A stretch of DNA of 64,000 nucleotides. Origin: Treponema sp. (GTDB lineage Bacteria; Spirochaetota; Spirochaetia; Treponematales; Treponemataceae). Where the stretch lies: positions 76,302 through 140,301 of the forward strand of contig JAAVAP010000013.1 of NCBI GenBank assembly GCA_014804005.1, written 5' to 3'. A program made the position numbers and the translations under genes. The notes under the pieces were generated by a model. That model worked only from the letters and a program-made list of their open reading frames with translations. It was not told where the DNA came from and searched no databases. Below are positions 52,354 through 61,578 of this stretch, in pieces. The first letter of the stretch is position 1. Each line of letters starts with the position of its first letter.

Positions 52354-54753
52354 ATGCATTTAAAAATCAGGGCGTTCTTGCTGTGTCTGATTTTCACGGC
52401 GTTTTCCGCGAATTTTGTCTGCGCCCAGGAAGAGGACGACGACTGGTATTGGAATCGCCCGATTTCAAAGATAACTTTCAAAGGCCTTCAAAGCGTGAAG
52501 CAATCCGAACTTTCGGGCTTGGTCTCAAGTTATATCGGAAGAAATGTGGGCGACTGCTTCTACGATCTTTTGAACAGACTTGAGGCGTTGAACTATTTCG
52601 ACGATATCGAGCCGGGCGCGACGCACGATTCGGGAAACGGAGTGATTCTTGTTCTCACCGTGACAGAAAAGCCCGTCATCTCTTCCATAAGATTCCGTGG
52701 AAACAAAAAAGTCCGCAATCCGCCGCTTCGCGAGGCGCTCACGATAAAAGTCGGAAATGTTTTCGTGGAATCCGAGGTGTTCGCTGAAGAACGCGCGCTG
52801 CGCGATGTCTATCTTGAAAAGGGATTCACGAATGTCAAGGTTTCGCACACAGCGCAGGAAACGGAAGCCGGAATCGTCATCACGTTCAACATAAGCGAGG
52901 GCAACACGACTTCTGTAGTCGCCGTGAATTTCGAAGGCAACTCCGCGTTCTCGGACAAAAAACTTCGAAGCCAAATGAAGATGAAAACTGCGGGCACGAT
53001 TCGCAAAGGCTCGTTCCAGGAGTCGCAGCTTGAGCAGGACAGGCTTGCCATCACGCGCTTCTATATGGATCGCGGTTATCTTGACTTCAACATCATCGAC
53101 ATAACGCGGGACGTTTCGCGCAACGACGAAAAGGATCGCGACGAGCTTACGATTACATACTATGTCTACGAAGGATCTGTCTATACGTTCGATGAAATGT
53201 CGTTTACGGGAAACAAAGTTTTCAGCACCGAGCGGCTTTCCTCGTTGGTGACGCTCAAAAAAGGCGACGTTTTCAACGCGACGAAATTTTCCGAAAGCCT
53301 CATGCGCGTGAGCGATCTTTACTACGAGAACGGCTATACCGAAAATTCATTTCAACCTGCGGAAAACAGGGATTCGGTCGAACGAAAAGTTTCCTACGTC
53401 GTGAACATAGTGGAGCGCGACCGAAGCCATGTTGAAAATATTATCGTCAAGGGAAATTCCAAGACAAAAGATTTCGTCATAACGCGCGAGCTTCCGATTG
53501 AAAGCGGCGACGTTTTTTCCAAGGCAAAAATTTCGAACGGCCTTCGAAATCTGTACAACCTCCAATTTTTTTCGAGCGTCGTTCCAACCGTCGAGCCTGG
53601 AAGCGATTCGAATTTGGTTGACATAATAATTTCCGTGGAAGAGCAGCAGACGAACAGCATCGAATTCGGAATAACATTTTCTGGCGTAACCGACCCGGAA
53701 GACTTACCGTTCGCGCTTTTCGTCCAATGGTCCAATTCGAATTTTTTGGGATTGGGAAAACGCGTTTCCGCCGGCGCGACGATTTCTTCCGACGAACAGT
53801 CGATAAATTTGGGCTATTCGCAGAACTGGCTTTGGGGATTGCCGATTACTTGGAGCGAATCGATTTCGTTCTCGCATGCGCGCGCCAAGGCATACAGGCT
53901 TGAATTCGACCACAGCGGCCGTCCGGTCTACAACGACTATTACATGCAATACCAAAGATGGCAGATGAGCATGGATCATTCGCTCGCTTATCGATGGATG
54001 CCGAACTGGGCGATTCTTACGCTTTCGGGCGGTATTACGGACGCGCTCACGAATTTCATTTATGACGACGAGCTTTACACGCCGCTTGATCCGACGATTA
54101 CGCGCTACGCGAACAGCTGGGGCTTTACCAATTCGATTTGGGCGAAATGGTCGATGGACGGCCGCGACATAAACTACGATCCTTCGCGCGGATGGTTTTT
54201 CAGCGAAAGAATTGCTTGGTACGGACTTCTGCCCGTGGAAGTGGACTACTTCCTGAGAATGGACACCAAGCTTGAGGGCTACTACACGCTTCTCAACATT
54301 CCGTTCACGGAAAAATGGGCGTTCAAAGTTATCTTCGCCGCGCTGATGAGCTATTCGGTTCAGTTGCCCACTCCGAATTCGCAGGTGAGCGACACGAACA
54401 AGCTTTACATCGACGGAATGTTCAACGGACGCGGCTGGACTGAAATCTACAATTCCGACAAGGGAAGGGCGATGTGGAGCAACAACCTCGAGATTCGAAT
54501 TCCTGTCGTTCCGGGAATGCTCGCCATCGACGGATTTTTCGACGCGGTGGTCATAAAGGAAGAGCCATCGGATCTTTTTTCGAATGTCGGAATCGAGGAT
54601 TTTTATTTCAGTTTCGGGCCTGACATCCGCATCCTCATGCCGCAGTTTCCGTTGCGACTGCTTTTCGCAAACTGTTTCCGCGTGAAGGACGGAAGGGTGA
54701 AGTGGGGCGAAACTTGGAATTTCGTGCTTTCGTTTAATATGGTTAATAAATAG
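52354..54753 (+). CDS. bamA: Outer-membrane assembly factor BamA
   Basis: A 799-residue Omp85 protein with a signal peptide (cleavage after FVCAQ, about residue 25), five POTRA domains (about 35-420; each with a strand-helix pair such as ISKITFKGLQSVKQSEL and VAVNFEGNSAFSDKKL), and a C-terminal barrel (about 430-799, ITFSGVTDPEDLPFALFVQW at its start). It folds barrel proteins into the outer membrane. It is 25 bp behind tamB and followed by a Skp-like gene, so one operon supplies export, chaperone and insertion functions. The orthologue in T. pallidum is TP0326. Confidence 0.95.
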   Translation: MHLKIRAFLLCLIFTAFSANFVCAQEEDDDWYWNRPISKITFKGLQSVKQSELSGLVSSYIGRNVGDCFYDLLNRLEALNYFDDIEPGATHDSGNGVILVLTVTEKPVISSIRFRGNKKVRNPPLREALTIKVGNVFVESEVFAEERALRDVYLEKGFTNVKVSHTAQETEAGIVITFNISEGNTTSVVAVNFEGNSAFSDKKLRSQMKMKTAGTIRKGSFQESQLEQDRLAITRFYMDRGYLDFNIIDITRDVSRNDEKDRDELTITYYVYEGSVYTFDEMSFTGNKVFSTERLSSLVTLKKGDVFNATKFSESLMRVSDLYYENGYTENSFQPAENRDSVERKVSYVVNIVERDRSHVENIIVKGNSKTKDFVITRELPIESGDVFSKAKISNGLRNLYNLQFFSSVVPTVEPGSDSNLVDIIISVEEQQTNSIEFGITFSGVTDPEDLPFALFVQWSNSNFLGLGKRVSAGATISSDEQSINLGYSQNWLWGLPITWSESISFSHARAKAYRLEFDHSGRPVYNDYYMQYQRWQMSMDHSLAYRWMPNWAILTLSGGITDALTNFIYDDELYTPLDPTITRYANSWGFTNSIWAKWSMDGRDINYDPSRGWFFSERIAWYGLLPVEVDYFLRMDTKLEGYYTLLNIPFTEKWAFKVIFAALMSYSVQLPTPNSQVSDTNKLYIDGMFNGRGWTEIYNSDKGRAMWSNNLEIRIPVVPGMLAIDGFFDAVVIKEEPSDLFSNVGIEDFYFSFGPDIRILMPQFPLRLLFANCFRVKDGRVKWGETWNFVLSFNMVNK

Positions 54754-54814
54754 AATTCGCGTACTTGTGTGGCGGATTTTGAAGAATCGCGATTCATTTA
54801 TCGGAGGATTTGTT

Positions 54815-55336
54815 ATGAGGATCAAAAAAACTGTTTTTTTTGTGGCGGCGTTCATTGCGTGCGCCTCGGTTTTCGCGCAGCAGAAAATCACGAATTTCGG
54901 CGTGGTTGACACGGAGCGAATCTACGCGAGCTTTTCGCGCAATTCGACCAAGATGAAAAACTACGAAAAAATGCAGGCCGACGTTCAGATGGAACTTGAC
55001 AAGCGCACGGAGGAAATCCGTTCGATTCAGGCGAAAATTCAGGAAGCGCAGGAACTCGAACTCAAAGACGACGTGAAAAAATATCAGAATGAGCTTCGCA
55101 CCAAGGCCGCCGCGCTCAAGACTTACAAGGATTCTAAGGAAAAGGAACTTGCCGGTTTGAAACAGTCGCTTTCGCAGAACGATGAATTCTACAAAAAGCT
55201 CAACGCGACGATTCGCCGAATCGCGGAAAACGAAGGTCTTTCTATGATCATAAATGTGGACAAGAACCAGTTTGTTTTGTGGTACAGTCCTTCTGTTGAC
55301 ATTACCGACAAGGTTATCGACGCGCTGTCAAAATAA
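54815..55336 (+). CDS. skp: OmpH/Skp-like periplasmic chaperone
   Basis: A 173-residue protein with a signal peptide (VAAFIACASVFAQ) and an OmpH domain: FGVVDTERIYASF start strand, a long coiled coil rich in Lys/Glu/Gln (about 45-120), and a closing strand MIINVDKNQFVLWYS. Skp-type trimers hold unfolded barrel proteins for BamA. CGGAGG lies six bases before the ATG. mutS begins 9 bp after the stop. Confidence 0.88.
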   Translation: MRIKKTVFFVAAFIACASVFAQQKITNFGVVDTERIYASFSRNSTKMKNYEKMQADVQMELDKRTEEIRSIQAKIQEAQELELKDDVKKYQNELRTKAAALKTYKDSKEKELAGLKQSLSQNDEFYKKLNATIRRIAENEGLSMIINVDKNQFVLWYSPSVDITDKVIDALSK

Positions 55337-55345
55337 AAGAGAACT

Positions 55346-58036
55346 ATGAGCGAGCAGACTCCTTTGATGGAGCAGTATGGCAGGATAAAAAGCGCGCACA
55401 AGGACGAAGTGCTCTTGTTCCGTCTGGGCGATTTCTATGAAATGTTCGATTCGGACGCGCAGGAAGTTTCGCGCCTTTTGAATCTGACGCTTACGCATCG
55501 CGGCTCTTCCCCGATGTGCGGCATTCCTCATCACGCATCGCGGAGCTACATCGCGCGTCTTTTGCGCTTGGGAAAAAAAATCGCGATTTGCGAGCAAGTT
55601 GGGCCTGTGGCGGCGGCAGGTGGTCTCACCGAACGCAAAGTGATAGAAGTCATCACGCCGGGAACGGTGGTGGAGGACGACTATCTTGAGCGATCCTCGA
55701 ACAATTTTCTTGCGAGCCTTTGCGTGACGAAAGGTGTCGCGGGATTCGCCTACATCGACATCAGCACGGCGGATTTTTTTGCGACAAGTTGGCAGGCTTC
55801 TCTTATGGCGGAAAATTTCGCCAAGGAACTTTTCCGCGCCTCTCCGAAAGAATTGCTTTTGCCCGCATCGCTGAAAGACAACGACGCTGTGATTTCTGCT
55901 TCAGCGCAGTTCCCCGCGATGCTCGTTTCGTATTATCCCGACTGGCATTTTTCCTGCCCCTCTTCGTTTGAACGGCTCACGCGACAATTCGGCACGCAGA
56001 ACCTCGCGCCCTTTTCGCTTGAAGAAGATTCCGCGGAAGTGGCGGCGGCGGGATTTTTGCTTGACTACATCGACAAGACCACGAATTCAAAAATTGACCA
56101 TGTGAAATCGATAAAGGTTTTCCGCGAAAGTGAATTCGTCGTGATGGACGATTCCACTCGGCGCAATTTGGAAATCCTTTCGAACCTGCGCGATGGAAAT
56201 TTCTCTTTCACGCTTTTGGAAACCGTGAACTTTACGCTCACCGCGATGGGAAATCGCACGATTCGAGAATGGCTTTCCTCTCCGCTCACTGACATAAAAA
56301 AAATCAAAGCGCGGCAAGCGCACGTTTCGTTCTTTTTTGAAAACGACGAACTTTTGGAATTCGCGCGCGAGCGGCTTTCGAAAATCCTTGATGTCGAGCG
56401 GCTTGCTTCGCGAATTTCCATGGAAAAGGCGCACGCGAAAGATTTGCTCGCGCTGGCGGCAAGCCTTGATTCGTGGATTTCGCTTCGGGAAAAACTTTTT
56501 GCATGCGGATTTGAAGCAGGCGATACGGAAACTGCGGAGGAAATATCAAGTCTTATATGGCGCGCGATTTGCGACGATCCTTCCACGGCTTTGAACGAAG
56601 GGCGCATCATCCGCGAAGGCTATTCTGCCGAACTTGACCGCTACAAGGAAATCGAGCGCAACTTCAACGAAATCCTTTCGGATTATTTGGACGAGGAAAT
56701 CGAAGCCACTGGAATCGCGAATCTCCGCATAAAGAGCAACGGCGCGTTCGGATATTTTTTGGAAGTGACCAAAGGGAAAGTTTCGAGCGTTCCCGAACAT
56801 TTCATAATGAAGCGTGCTCTCACGAATTCGGAACGCTACACCACGGAGCGGCTTCGGGAATTGGAGCGCGAACTTATTGACGCTTCGTCGAATATTGTAG
56901 AAACCGAAAAAAATCTTTTTTTGGAATTGCGCGCGCGCCTTGCGCAGTTCGTTCCGTATTTGATGAGCCTTGCCCGAGAAATTGCCTATGCGGACGCGAC
57001 GGCTTCGTTCGCCAAGGCCGCCCGCGTGAACCGCTGGATTCGTCCGCAAGTTGATGACGGAATGGAATTTATTGTCGAAGGCGGCCGCCATCCTGTCGTG
57101 GAAAAACATCTGCCCTCTGGCGAATTCGTTCCAAACGACTTGGAAATTGCGTCCGGCTTGGAACGCGTCGAAGATGAGGGCGTTCGCTTGCCCGCGTTCT
57201 CGCTGATTACAGGCCCGAACATGGCCGGAAAATCTACGTTCCTCAGGCAGAACGCGCTGATCGCGCTGCTTGCGCAGGCAGGAAGTTTCGTTCCCGCGAT
57301 TTTCGCGAAAATTGGGCTTGTGGACAAAATCTTTTGCCGCGTGGGCGCGAGCGACAATCTTTCGCGCGGAGAATCAACTTTTTTGGTGGAAATGACTGAG
57401 ACTGCGAGAATTCTTCGTGGCGCGACATCGCGCTCTCTTGTCATAATGGACGAAGTGGGACGCGGCACTTCCACCGAGGACGGGCTTTCGATTGCGTGGG
57501 CGGTGAGCGAGCATCTTTTGAATGTCGTAAAATGCCGCACGCTGTTCGCCACGCATTATCACGAACTCACTCGGCTTGAACATCCGTTGCTTAAACTTTT
57601 GCGAATGGACATGCGCGAGGAAGACGGAACGATAATTTTCCTTCGAAAGGTGAGCGAGGGTGCGGCCGGAAATTCCTATGGAATCCATGTCGCGCAGCTC
57701 GCGGGCGTTCCTCAAAGCGTGATTTTGCGCGCGAGCGAAATTCTCTCTTGGATTCAGGCGCAGGGCTTCGGAAATGTGCTTTCGCACGATGGAGCCAATT
57801 CCTTGGAATCGGATTTTAGTGGCGAACCCAAATTTCAGGACGAAATTTCGGCTGACAAAAGAAATCCGCCTCAAGGCAGAAAAACTGTTTCCGCTATTCC
57901 GCCTGCGACAAAAGGACTTTTCAGCGACGAGGAAATCATACTTGGCGAAATCCTTTCCGCGGACACGGACAACATGACTCCGATTTCCGCATTGCAGTTA
58001 ATCGAACGCTGGAAAAAAACGCTTTCGAAGAACTAA
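55346..58036 (+). CDS. mutS: DNA mismatch repair protein MutS
   Basis: An 896-residue protein that finds mismatches. Domain I has LFRLGDFYEMF (the mismatch-stacking F-x-E at about 32-34), the clamp and lever helices follow (about 260-560), and the ATPase has TGPNMAGKSTFLRQ (about 620), MDEVGRGTSTEDGLS and FATHYHELT. A proline/charged linker and a dimer helix (LSALQLIERWKKTLSK) end it. Its genes-with-envelope position after skp is the Treponema order (TP0328). Confidence 0.95.
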   Translation: MSEQTPLMEQYGRIKSAHKDEVLLFRLGDFYEMFDSDAQEVSRLLNLTLTHRGSSPMCGIPHHASRSYIARLLRLGKKIAICEQVGPVAAAGGLTERKVIEVITPGTVVEDDYLERSSNNFLASLCVTKGVAGFAYIDISTADFFATSWQASLMAENFAKELFRASPKELLLPASLKDNDAVISASAQFPAMLVSYYPDWHFSCPSSFERLTRQFGTQNLAPFSLEEDSAEVAAAGFLLDYIDKTTNSKIDHVKSIKVFRESEFVVMDDSTRRNLEILSNLRDGNFSFTLLETVNFTLTAMGNRTIREWLSSPLTDIKKIKARQAHVSFFFENDELLEFARERLSKILDVERLASRISMEKAHAKDLLALAASLDSWISLREKLFACGFEAGDTETAEEISSLIWRAICDDPSTALNEGRIIREGYSAELDRYKEIERNFNEILSDYLDEEIEATGIANLRIKSNGAFGYFLEVTKGKVSSVPEHFIMKRALTNSERYTTERLRELERELIDASSNIVETEKNLFLELRARLAQFVPYLMSLAREIAYADATASFAKAARVNRWIRPQVDDGMEFIVEGGRHPVVEKHLPSGEFVPNDLEIASGLERVEDEGVRLPAFSLITGPNMAGKSTFLRQNALIALLAQAGSFVPAIFAKIGLVDKIFCRVGASDNLSRGESTFLVEMTETARILRGATSRSLVIMDEVGRGTSTEDGLSIAWAVSEHLLNVVKCRTLFATHYHELTRLEHPLLKLLRMDMREEDGTIIFLRKVSEGAAGNSYGIHVAQLAGVPQSVILRASEILSWIQAQGFGNVLSHDGANSLESDFSGEPKFQDEISADKRNPPQGRKTVSAIPPATKGLFSDEEIILGEILSADTDNMTPISALQLIERWKKTLSKN

Positions 58037-58207
58037 GAATTTTTGGACGAATTTCATTCGGTCGATGCGAAATTTTTCCGCAAGGGAAATTGTAAAAATC
58101 AATTTTTTCCCTCCGCAATTTTTTTTTCGTAAAAAATATTCGTTTTTAAAATCAATTTTTTTTCTCCGTGACGTGAATTTTATTCTGAAAATTCGCATGT
58201 TATATGT

Positions 58208-59014
58208 GTGAATGGTTTTCCAAAAAATCAGTTTCGTGGCAAGGCGCGTCTCCCAATTTTGGGCGGAGCGCGAGAATCTTTTCGGCTTGGAGTGGCAGGA
58301 ATTTTCTCGTGCGTCCTCTCGCTGATTTACGGTGCGGAAGAATGCCTTTCGTGCGGCAAAATCTCTTATGACGTGCCTGTCTGCGCGGAATGCCTGAAAA
58401 AATTGGAATGCTATGTCGGGTTTGATTCGGGGGCGCGATGCTCGAAATGTGGAAAGGTTTTGATTTCGGAAATCGGAACTTGCCTTGAATGTCGCGAGCA
58501 TCCTTCCTTGGGTTCTCTCGACGCGCTTTATCCGCTTCATTCGTATTTGCAGTGGAAAAAGGATTTGGCGTTCGCTTGGAAGATGGAAGGACAGAGGAGG
58601 CTTTCTCCTTTGTTCGCCAATCTTCTTTACGACGCGCTGCGCTCGCTCGGTTTGGAAAAAAAGGCCTTGATTCCTGTTCCTCCGCGTCCGGGAAAACTGA
58701 AAGTCGAGGGCTGGGATCAAATCGACGAGCTTTCGCGAATTCTTTCCGAAAGGCATGGCGTGCGAGTGCTTCCGATTTTGGAGCGAAAGACTTCTACGGA
58801 ACAAAAAAAACTAGGCCGCGCCGAGCGGATCGGAACTTTGGGCGCAGTTTACGCGCTTTCATCACAAGCAAAGGAGGCTTTTGAAATTCTGCCAAAAGAG
58901 GTCGTTCTTCTTGACGATATTGTTACCACAGGCGCGACGATGGAAAAATGCGCATGGATTTTGCGCGATGCGGGCGTACGGAAAGTAAGCGGCATCGCGC
59001 TTTTCAAGGCGTGA
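58208..59014 (+). CDS. comF: ComF-family phosphoribosyltransferase-like protein
   Basis: About 268 residues. Two zinc-type CxxC pairs (CLSCGK, CAEC, CSKCGK, CLEC; about 46-96) precede a phosphoribosyltransferase domain ending in VVLLDDIVTTGATME (about 226-240). ComF/GntX proteins serve DNA uptake or use of DNA as nutrient in other bacteria; the exact reaction is unknown. The first 30 residues do not match the family and the start (GTG 58208) is uncertain; a GTG about 27 codons further is possible. The AT-rich 58037-58207 shows no gene. Confidence 0.8.
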   Translation: MNGFPKNQFRGKARLPILGGARESFRLGVAGIFSCVLSLIYGAEECLSCGKISYDVPVCAECLKKLECYVGFDSGARCSKCGKVLISEIGTCLECREHPSLGSLDALYPLHSYLQWKKDLAFAWKMEGQRRLSPLFANLLYDALRSLGLEKKALIPVPPRPGKLKVEGWDQIDELSRILSERHGVRVLPILERKTSTEQKKLGRAERIGTLGAVYALSSQAKEAFEILPKEVVLLDDIVTTGATMEKCAWILRDAGVRKVSGIALFKA

Positions 59015-59119
59015 TGTGTGCGGAGGGGGTGTTGGTTCTCTTCGCGCGAAAAAAGCATTTTTTATATTGATTTTTTTTCGATTAACCATTATAATATTTC
59101 AATAACTTTGGAGGAACTA

Positions 59120-59608
59120 ATGGCTGACGAAGAATCGCAGATTCAACTTGTAACATTCCAACTTGGCGAAGAGCTTTACGGCGTTGACATTATGGATGTA
59201 AAGGAAATCGTGAAAATCCAGCCGGTGCGACCGCTTCCCAACGTGCCGTTTTATGTGGAGGGAGTGTTCAATCTCCGCAAGGAAATCATCCCGATCATAA
59301 ACCTGCACAAGCGTTTTCGCTTGAAGGCGCTCGATCTTGGCGATGACGCGAGGGATGAGGGCGGATTTGTGATTCTCAATATCGAGGGCAATCGCATCGG
59401 AATCATAATAGACCGCATCGCCCGCGTTACCGCCGTGGAAAGAATCGACATCAAAGCACCGCCTCAGATGCTCAGCGGAATTGGCACGGAATACATAAAC
59501 GGTGTAATCCAAAAGGATTCCGATTCTCCGTACCTCATCATGCTTGATATCCGCCGCCTTTTCAACGCGAATGAGTTGCAGAAAATCATAGACGTGCAAA
59601 AAAGATGA
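59120..59608 (+). CDS. cheW: Chemotaxis coupling protein CheW
   Basis: A 162-residue protein with the double SH3-like CheW fold (VTFQLGEELYGVDIMDVKEIV; LPNVPFYVEGVFNLRKEIIPIINL; GIIIDRIARVTAV). It links methyl-accepting receptors to CheA. I start at 59120 because GGAGG lies just upstream. The stop overlaps the next gene by four bases (ATGA). Confidence 0.95.
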   Translation: MADEESQIQLVTFQLGEELYGVDIMDVKEIVKIQPVRPLPNVPFYVEGVFNLRKEIIPIINLHKRFRLKALDLGDDARDEGGFVILNIEGNRIGIIIDRIARVTAVERIDIKAPPQMLSGIGTEYINGVIQKDSDSPYLIMLDIRRLFNANELQKIIDVQKR

Positions 59609-60711
59609 TTCAAACTTTCAGCTCAACCATACGCCGAAAGGAAATGGACGCAGTTCTCACTTGCATGGTCGATGAAAAAATCGGTCCGGGCGAGATTAAC
59701 GCGCGTCTGATTCAGACGGTAAAAGAATTTTTCTCATGCGCAGGAGCTGTGGCTTTGCGCAGTCCTGATGTAGCTTTGAAGTACGCGCTCAAGGCTTTGA
59801 ATTTGGAAACGGGAAGCGCGGTGATGATAAGCGCGCTCGCTCCGTCATGGCAGATTTTCGCCATCGAAGAGGCCGGATTCAAGCCGCTCGTCCTTGACGT
59901 GGAAAATGAAAGCGCGCAAGTTTCCGCAGAAATTGTTTCCGAAGGAATGAAGGCGGGCGGGCGCGTTTTGGTTTTGACGGAATCGCTTGGAATCTTGCCA
60001 GACTTCGAAAACATTTTGGCACTCGGTATTCCTGTAATCGAGGACGTTTCGCAAAGCGCGGGCGGCATCGTTCCCGAGCCTTCCGCCGAAGGCGATAGCG
60101 GAAAAAATGCTTCATCGGAAGAAAATTCCGCGCAGGTGAAGCTCGGCGAAATCAAGGGAAAACGCGCCGGCTCTTTCGGAATCTATTCGATTTGCGCGCT
60201 CGAAGAGCACGACGTGATTACGGCCGGCGGCGGCGCGTTGCTTTTCGCGCATGGAAGGCGCGATTGGCCTGTCTTGAAATCTGTCGTGGAAAACATTCTC
60301 CCTGTTGAAATGCTTCCCGACATAAACGCGGCGCTCGCGCTCATTCAAATAAAAGAATTTTACAAGAACGAGCAAAAACGCAAAGAAATCCACGCGCTAT
60401 TTTCGCGCTCGGTGATGTCGGGGAAAAACCGGACTTTTGCGCGAGACATCGAAAACCTTTCTACGGTTTGGTCGTTTCCGCTCGTGCTGAATTCTGGCTT
60501 CAAGGACGTGAAGCAGTACGCACAGAAAAAGGAAATCGAAATTTGCGCGGCGTTTGAGGACTGCGTTTTTTCGCGCAGGCCTGAAGAATTCGACAAGGCT
60601 TGCAAGAACGCCAAGACGCTTTTTTTGCGCACGGCGGTCTTTCCGCTTTATCCTCGCTTGAACCGAACTCAGGTCGAGAAAATTTCGAAGGTTTTGCTGA
60701 CGCTTCCATAA
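59605..60711 (+). CDS. DegT/DnrJ-like PLP-fold protein, apparently lacking the catalytic lysine
   Basis: A 368-residue protein with the shape of sugar aminotransferases: MIQTFSSTIRRKEMDAVL, GPGEINARLIQTVKEFFSCAGAVAL, IPVIEDVSQSAG (the Asp that holds the pyridine N). The segment where the family has the PLP-binding Lys (S-F-x-x-x-K...GEGG) reads GSFGIYSICALEEHDVITAGGGALL, given here as SFGIYS...EEHDVITAGGG, with no Lys. An insert (about 150-175) is Ser/Glu-rich. It is coupled to cheW and followed by nadK. It may be a non-catalytic relative; a role in motility or wall is speculative. Confidence 0.7.
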   Translation: MIQTFSSTIRRKEMDAVLTCMVDEKIGPGEINARLIQTVKEFFSCAGAVALRSPDVALKYALKALNLETGSAVMISALAPSWQIFAIEEAGFKPLVLDVENESAQVSAEIVSEGMKAGGRVLVLTESLGILPDFENILALGIPVIEDVSQSAGGIVPEPSAEGDSGKNASSEENSAQVKLGEIKGKRAGSFGIYSICALEEHDVITAGGGALLFAHGRRDWPVLKSVVENILPVEMLPDINAALALIQIKEFYKNEQKRKEIHALFSRSVMSGKNRTFARDIENLSTVWSFPLVLNSGFKDVKQYAQKKEIEICAAFEDCVFSRRPEEFDKACKNAKTLFLRTAVFPLYPRLNRTQVEKISKVLLTLP

Positions 60712-60723
60712 AATTGGGGAAAA

Positions 60724-61578
60724 ATGAAAAAGTGCCTTATCGTCGTGAACACGGACAAGACGCAGTCTGAAATCCTCGGAATCGACATCGCGAATTTCTT
60801 GAAGGAGCGAGGCATTGAATACGAATTTCTTGATTTCAACGGGCGCGAGCAAAACGCCGAATTTTCGCACTTTGATTTTGTCGTGACGCTTGGAGGCGAT
60901 GGCACTGTTCTTTTCGCTTCTCGCGGATGCGCTCCGTGCGGAATTCCTGTCTTTCCTGTGAATCTCGGAGAATTCGGCTTCATTGCGGGAATAAGGCCGT
61001 GCGACTGGCGCGAGGAACTTGAAAAATTTTTGGCAGGAAAAATGCTGATTACGCGCCGCGCGATGCTTTTTGCGAGCGTCGTCCGTTCGGGAAAAGTCGC
61101 GCACGAATTTTTGGCTTTGAACGACATCGTCGTGAGCGCGAAAAGCGCGGCGAAGACGATTTCGCTTGACATTAGCGCGAACTCGTCTCCGCTCGGGCAT
61201 TTCAAGGCGGACGGCGTGATTGTCGCAAGTTCCACGGGTTCTACGGCGTATTCGGCTTCGGCGGGCGGCCCGATTGTCGATCCCGAACTAAACGCGCTTG
61301 TCCTTACGCCGCTCAATCCATTTTCGCTTTCGGCGCGGCCGATTGTTTTTGGCGAGCGGGCGATGCTTCGGATTCGGATTGTTCCTTCGAGAAATCACAG
61401 CGCGATCATAACGGTGGACGGGCAAGAGCCTTTCGCGTTGGAAGATGACGATGAAATCGAAATTAAAAAATCCGGGCACGACGCGCTTTTGGCCGGCGCA
61501 TCCGTGGAAAAATTCTATGACGCGCTTCGCTTCAAACTAAACTGGTCGGGCGGACCTGCCGGAGGAAAGCATGCTTGA
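60724..61578 (+). CDS. nadK: NAD kinase
   Basis: A 284-residue protein that phosphorylates NAD to NADP. Motifs: VTLGGDGTVLFASR (about 56), NLGEFGFIAG, and STGSTAYSASAGGPIV (about 166). AATTGGGGAAAAATG is the weak upstream context; the gene is 12 bp after the DegT-like one and overlaps recN by 8 bp. Confidence 0.95.
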   Translation: MKKCLIVVNTDKTQSEILGIDIANFLKERGIEYEFLDFNGREQNAEFSHFDFVVTLGGDGTVLFASRGCAPCGIPVFPVNLGEFGFIAGIRPCDWREELEKFLAGKMLITRRAMLFASVVRSGKVAHEFLALNDIVVSAKSAAKTISLDISANSSPLGHFKADGVIVASSTGSTAYSASAGGPIVDPELNALVLTPLNPFSLSARPIVFGERAMLRIRIVPSRNHSAIITVDGQEPFALEDDDEIEIKKSGHDALLAGASVEKFYDALRFKLNWSGGPAGGKHA

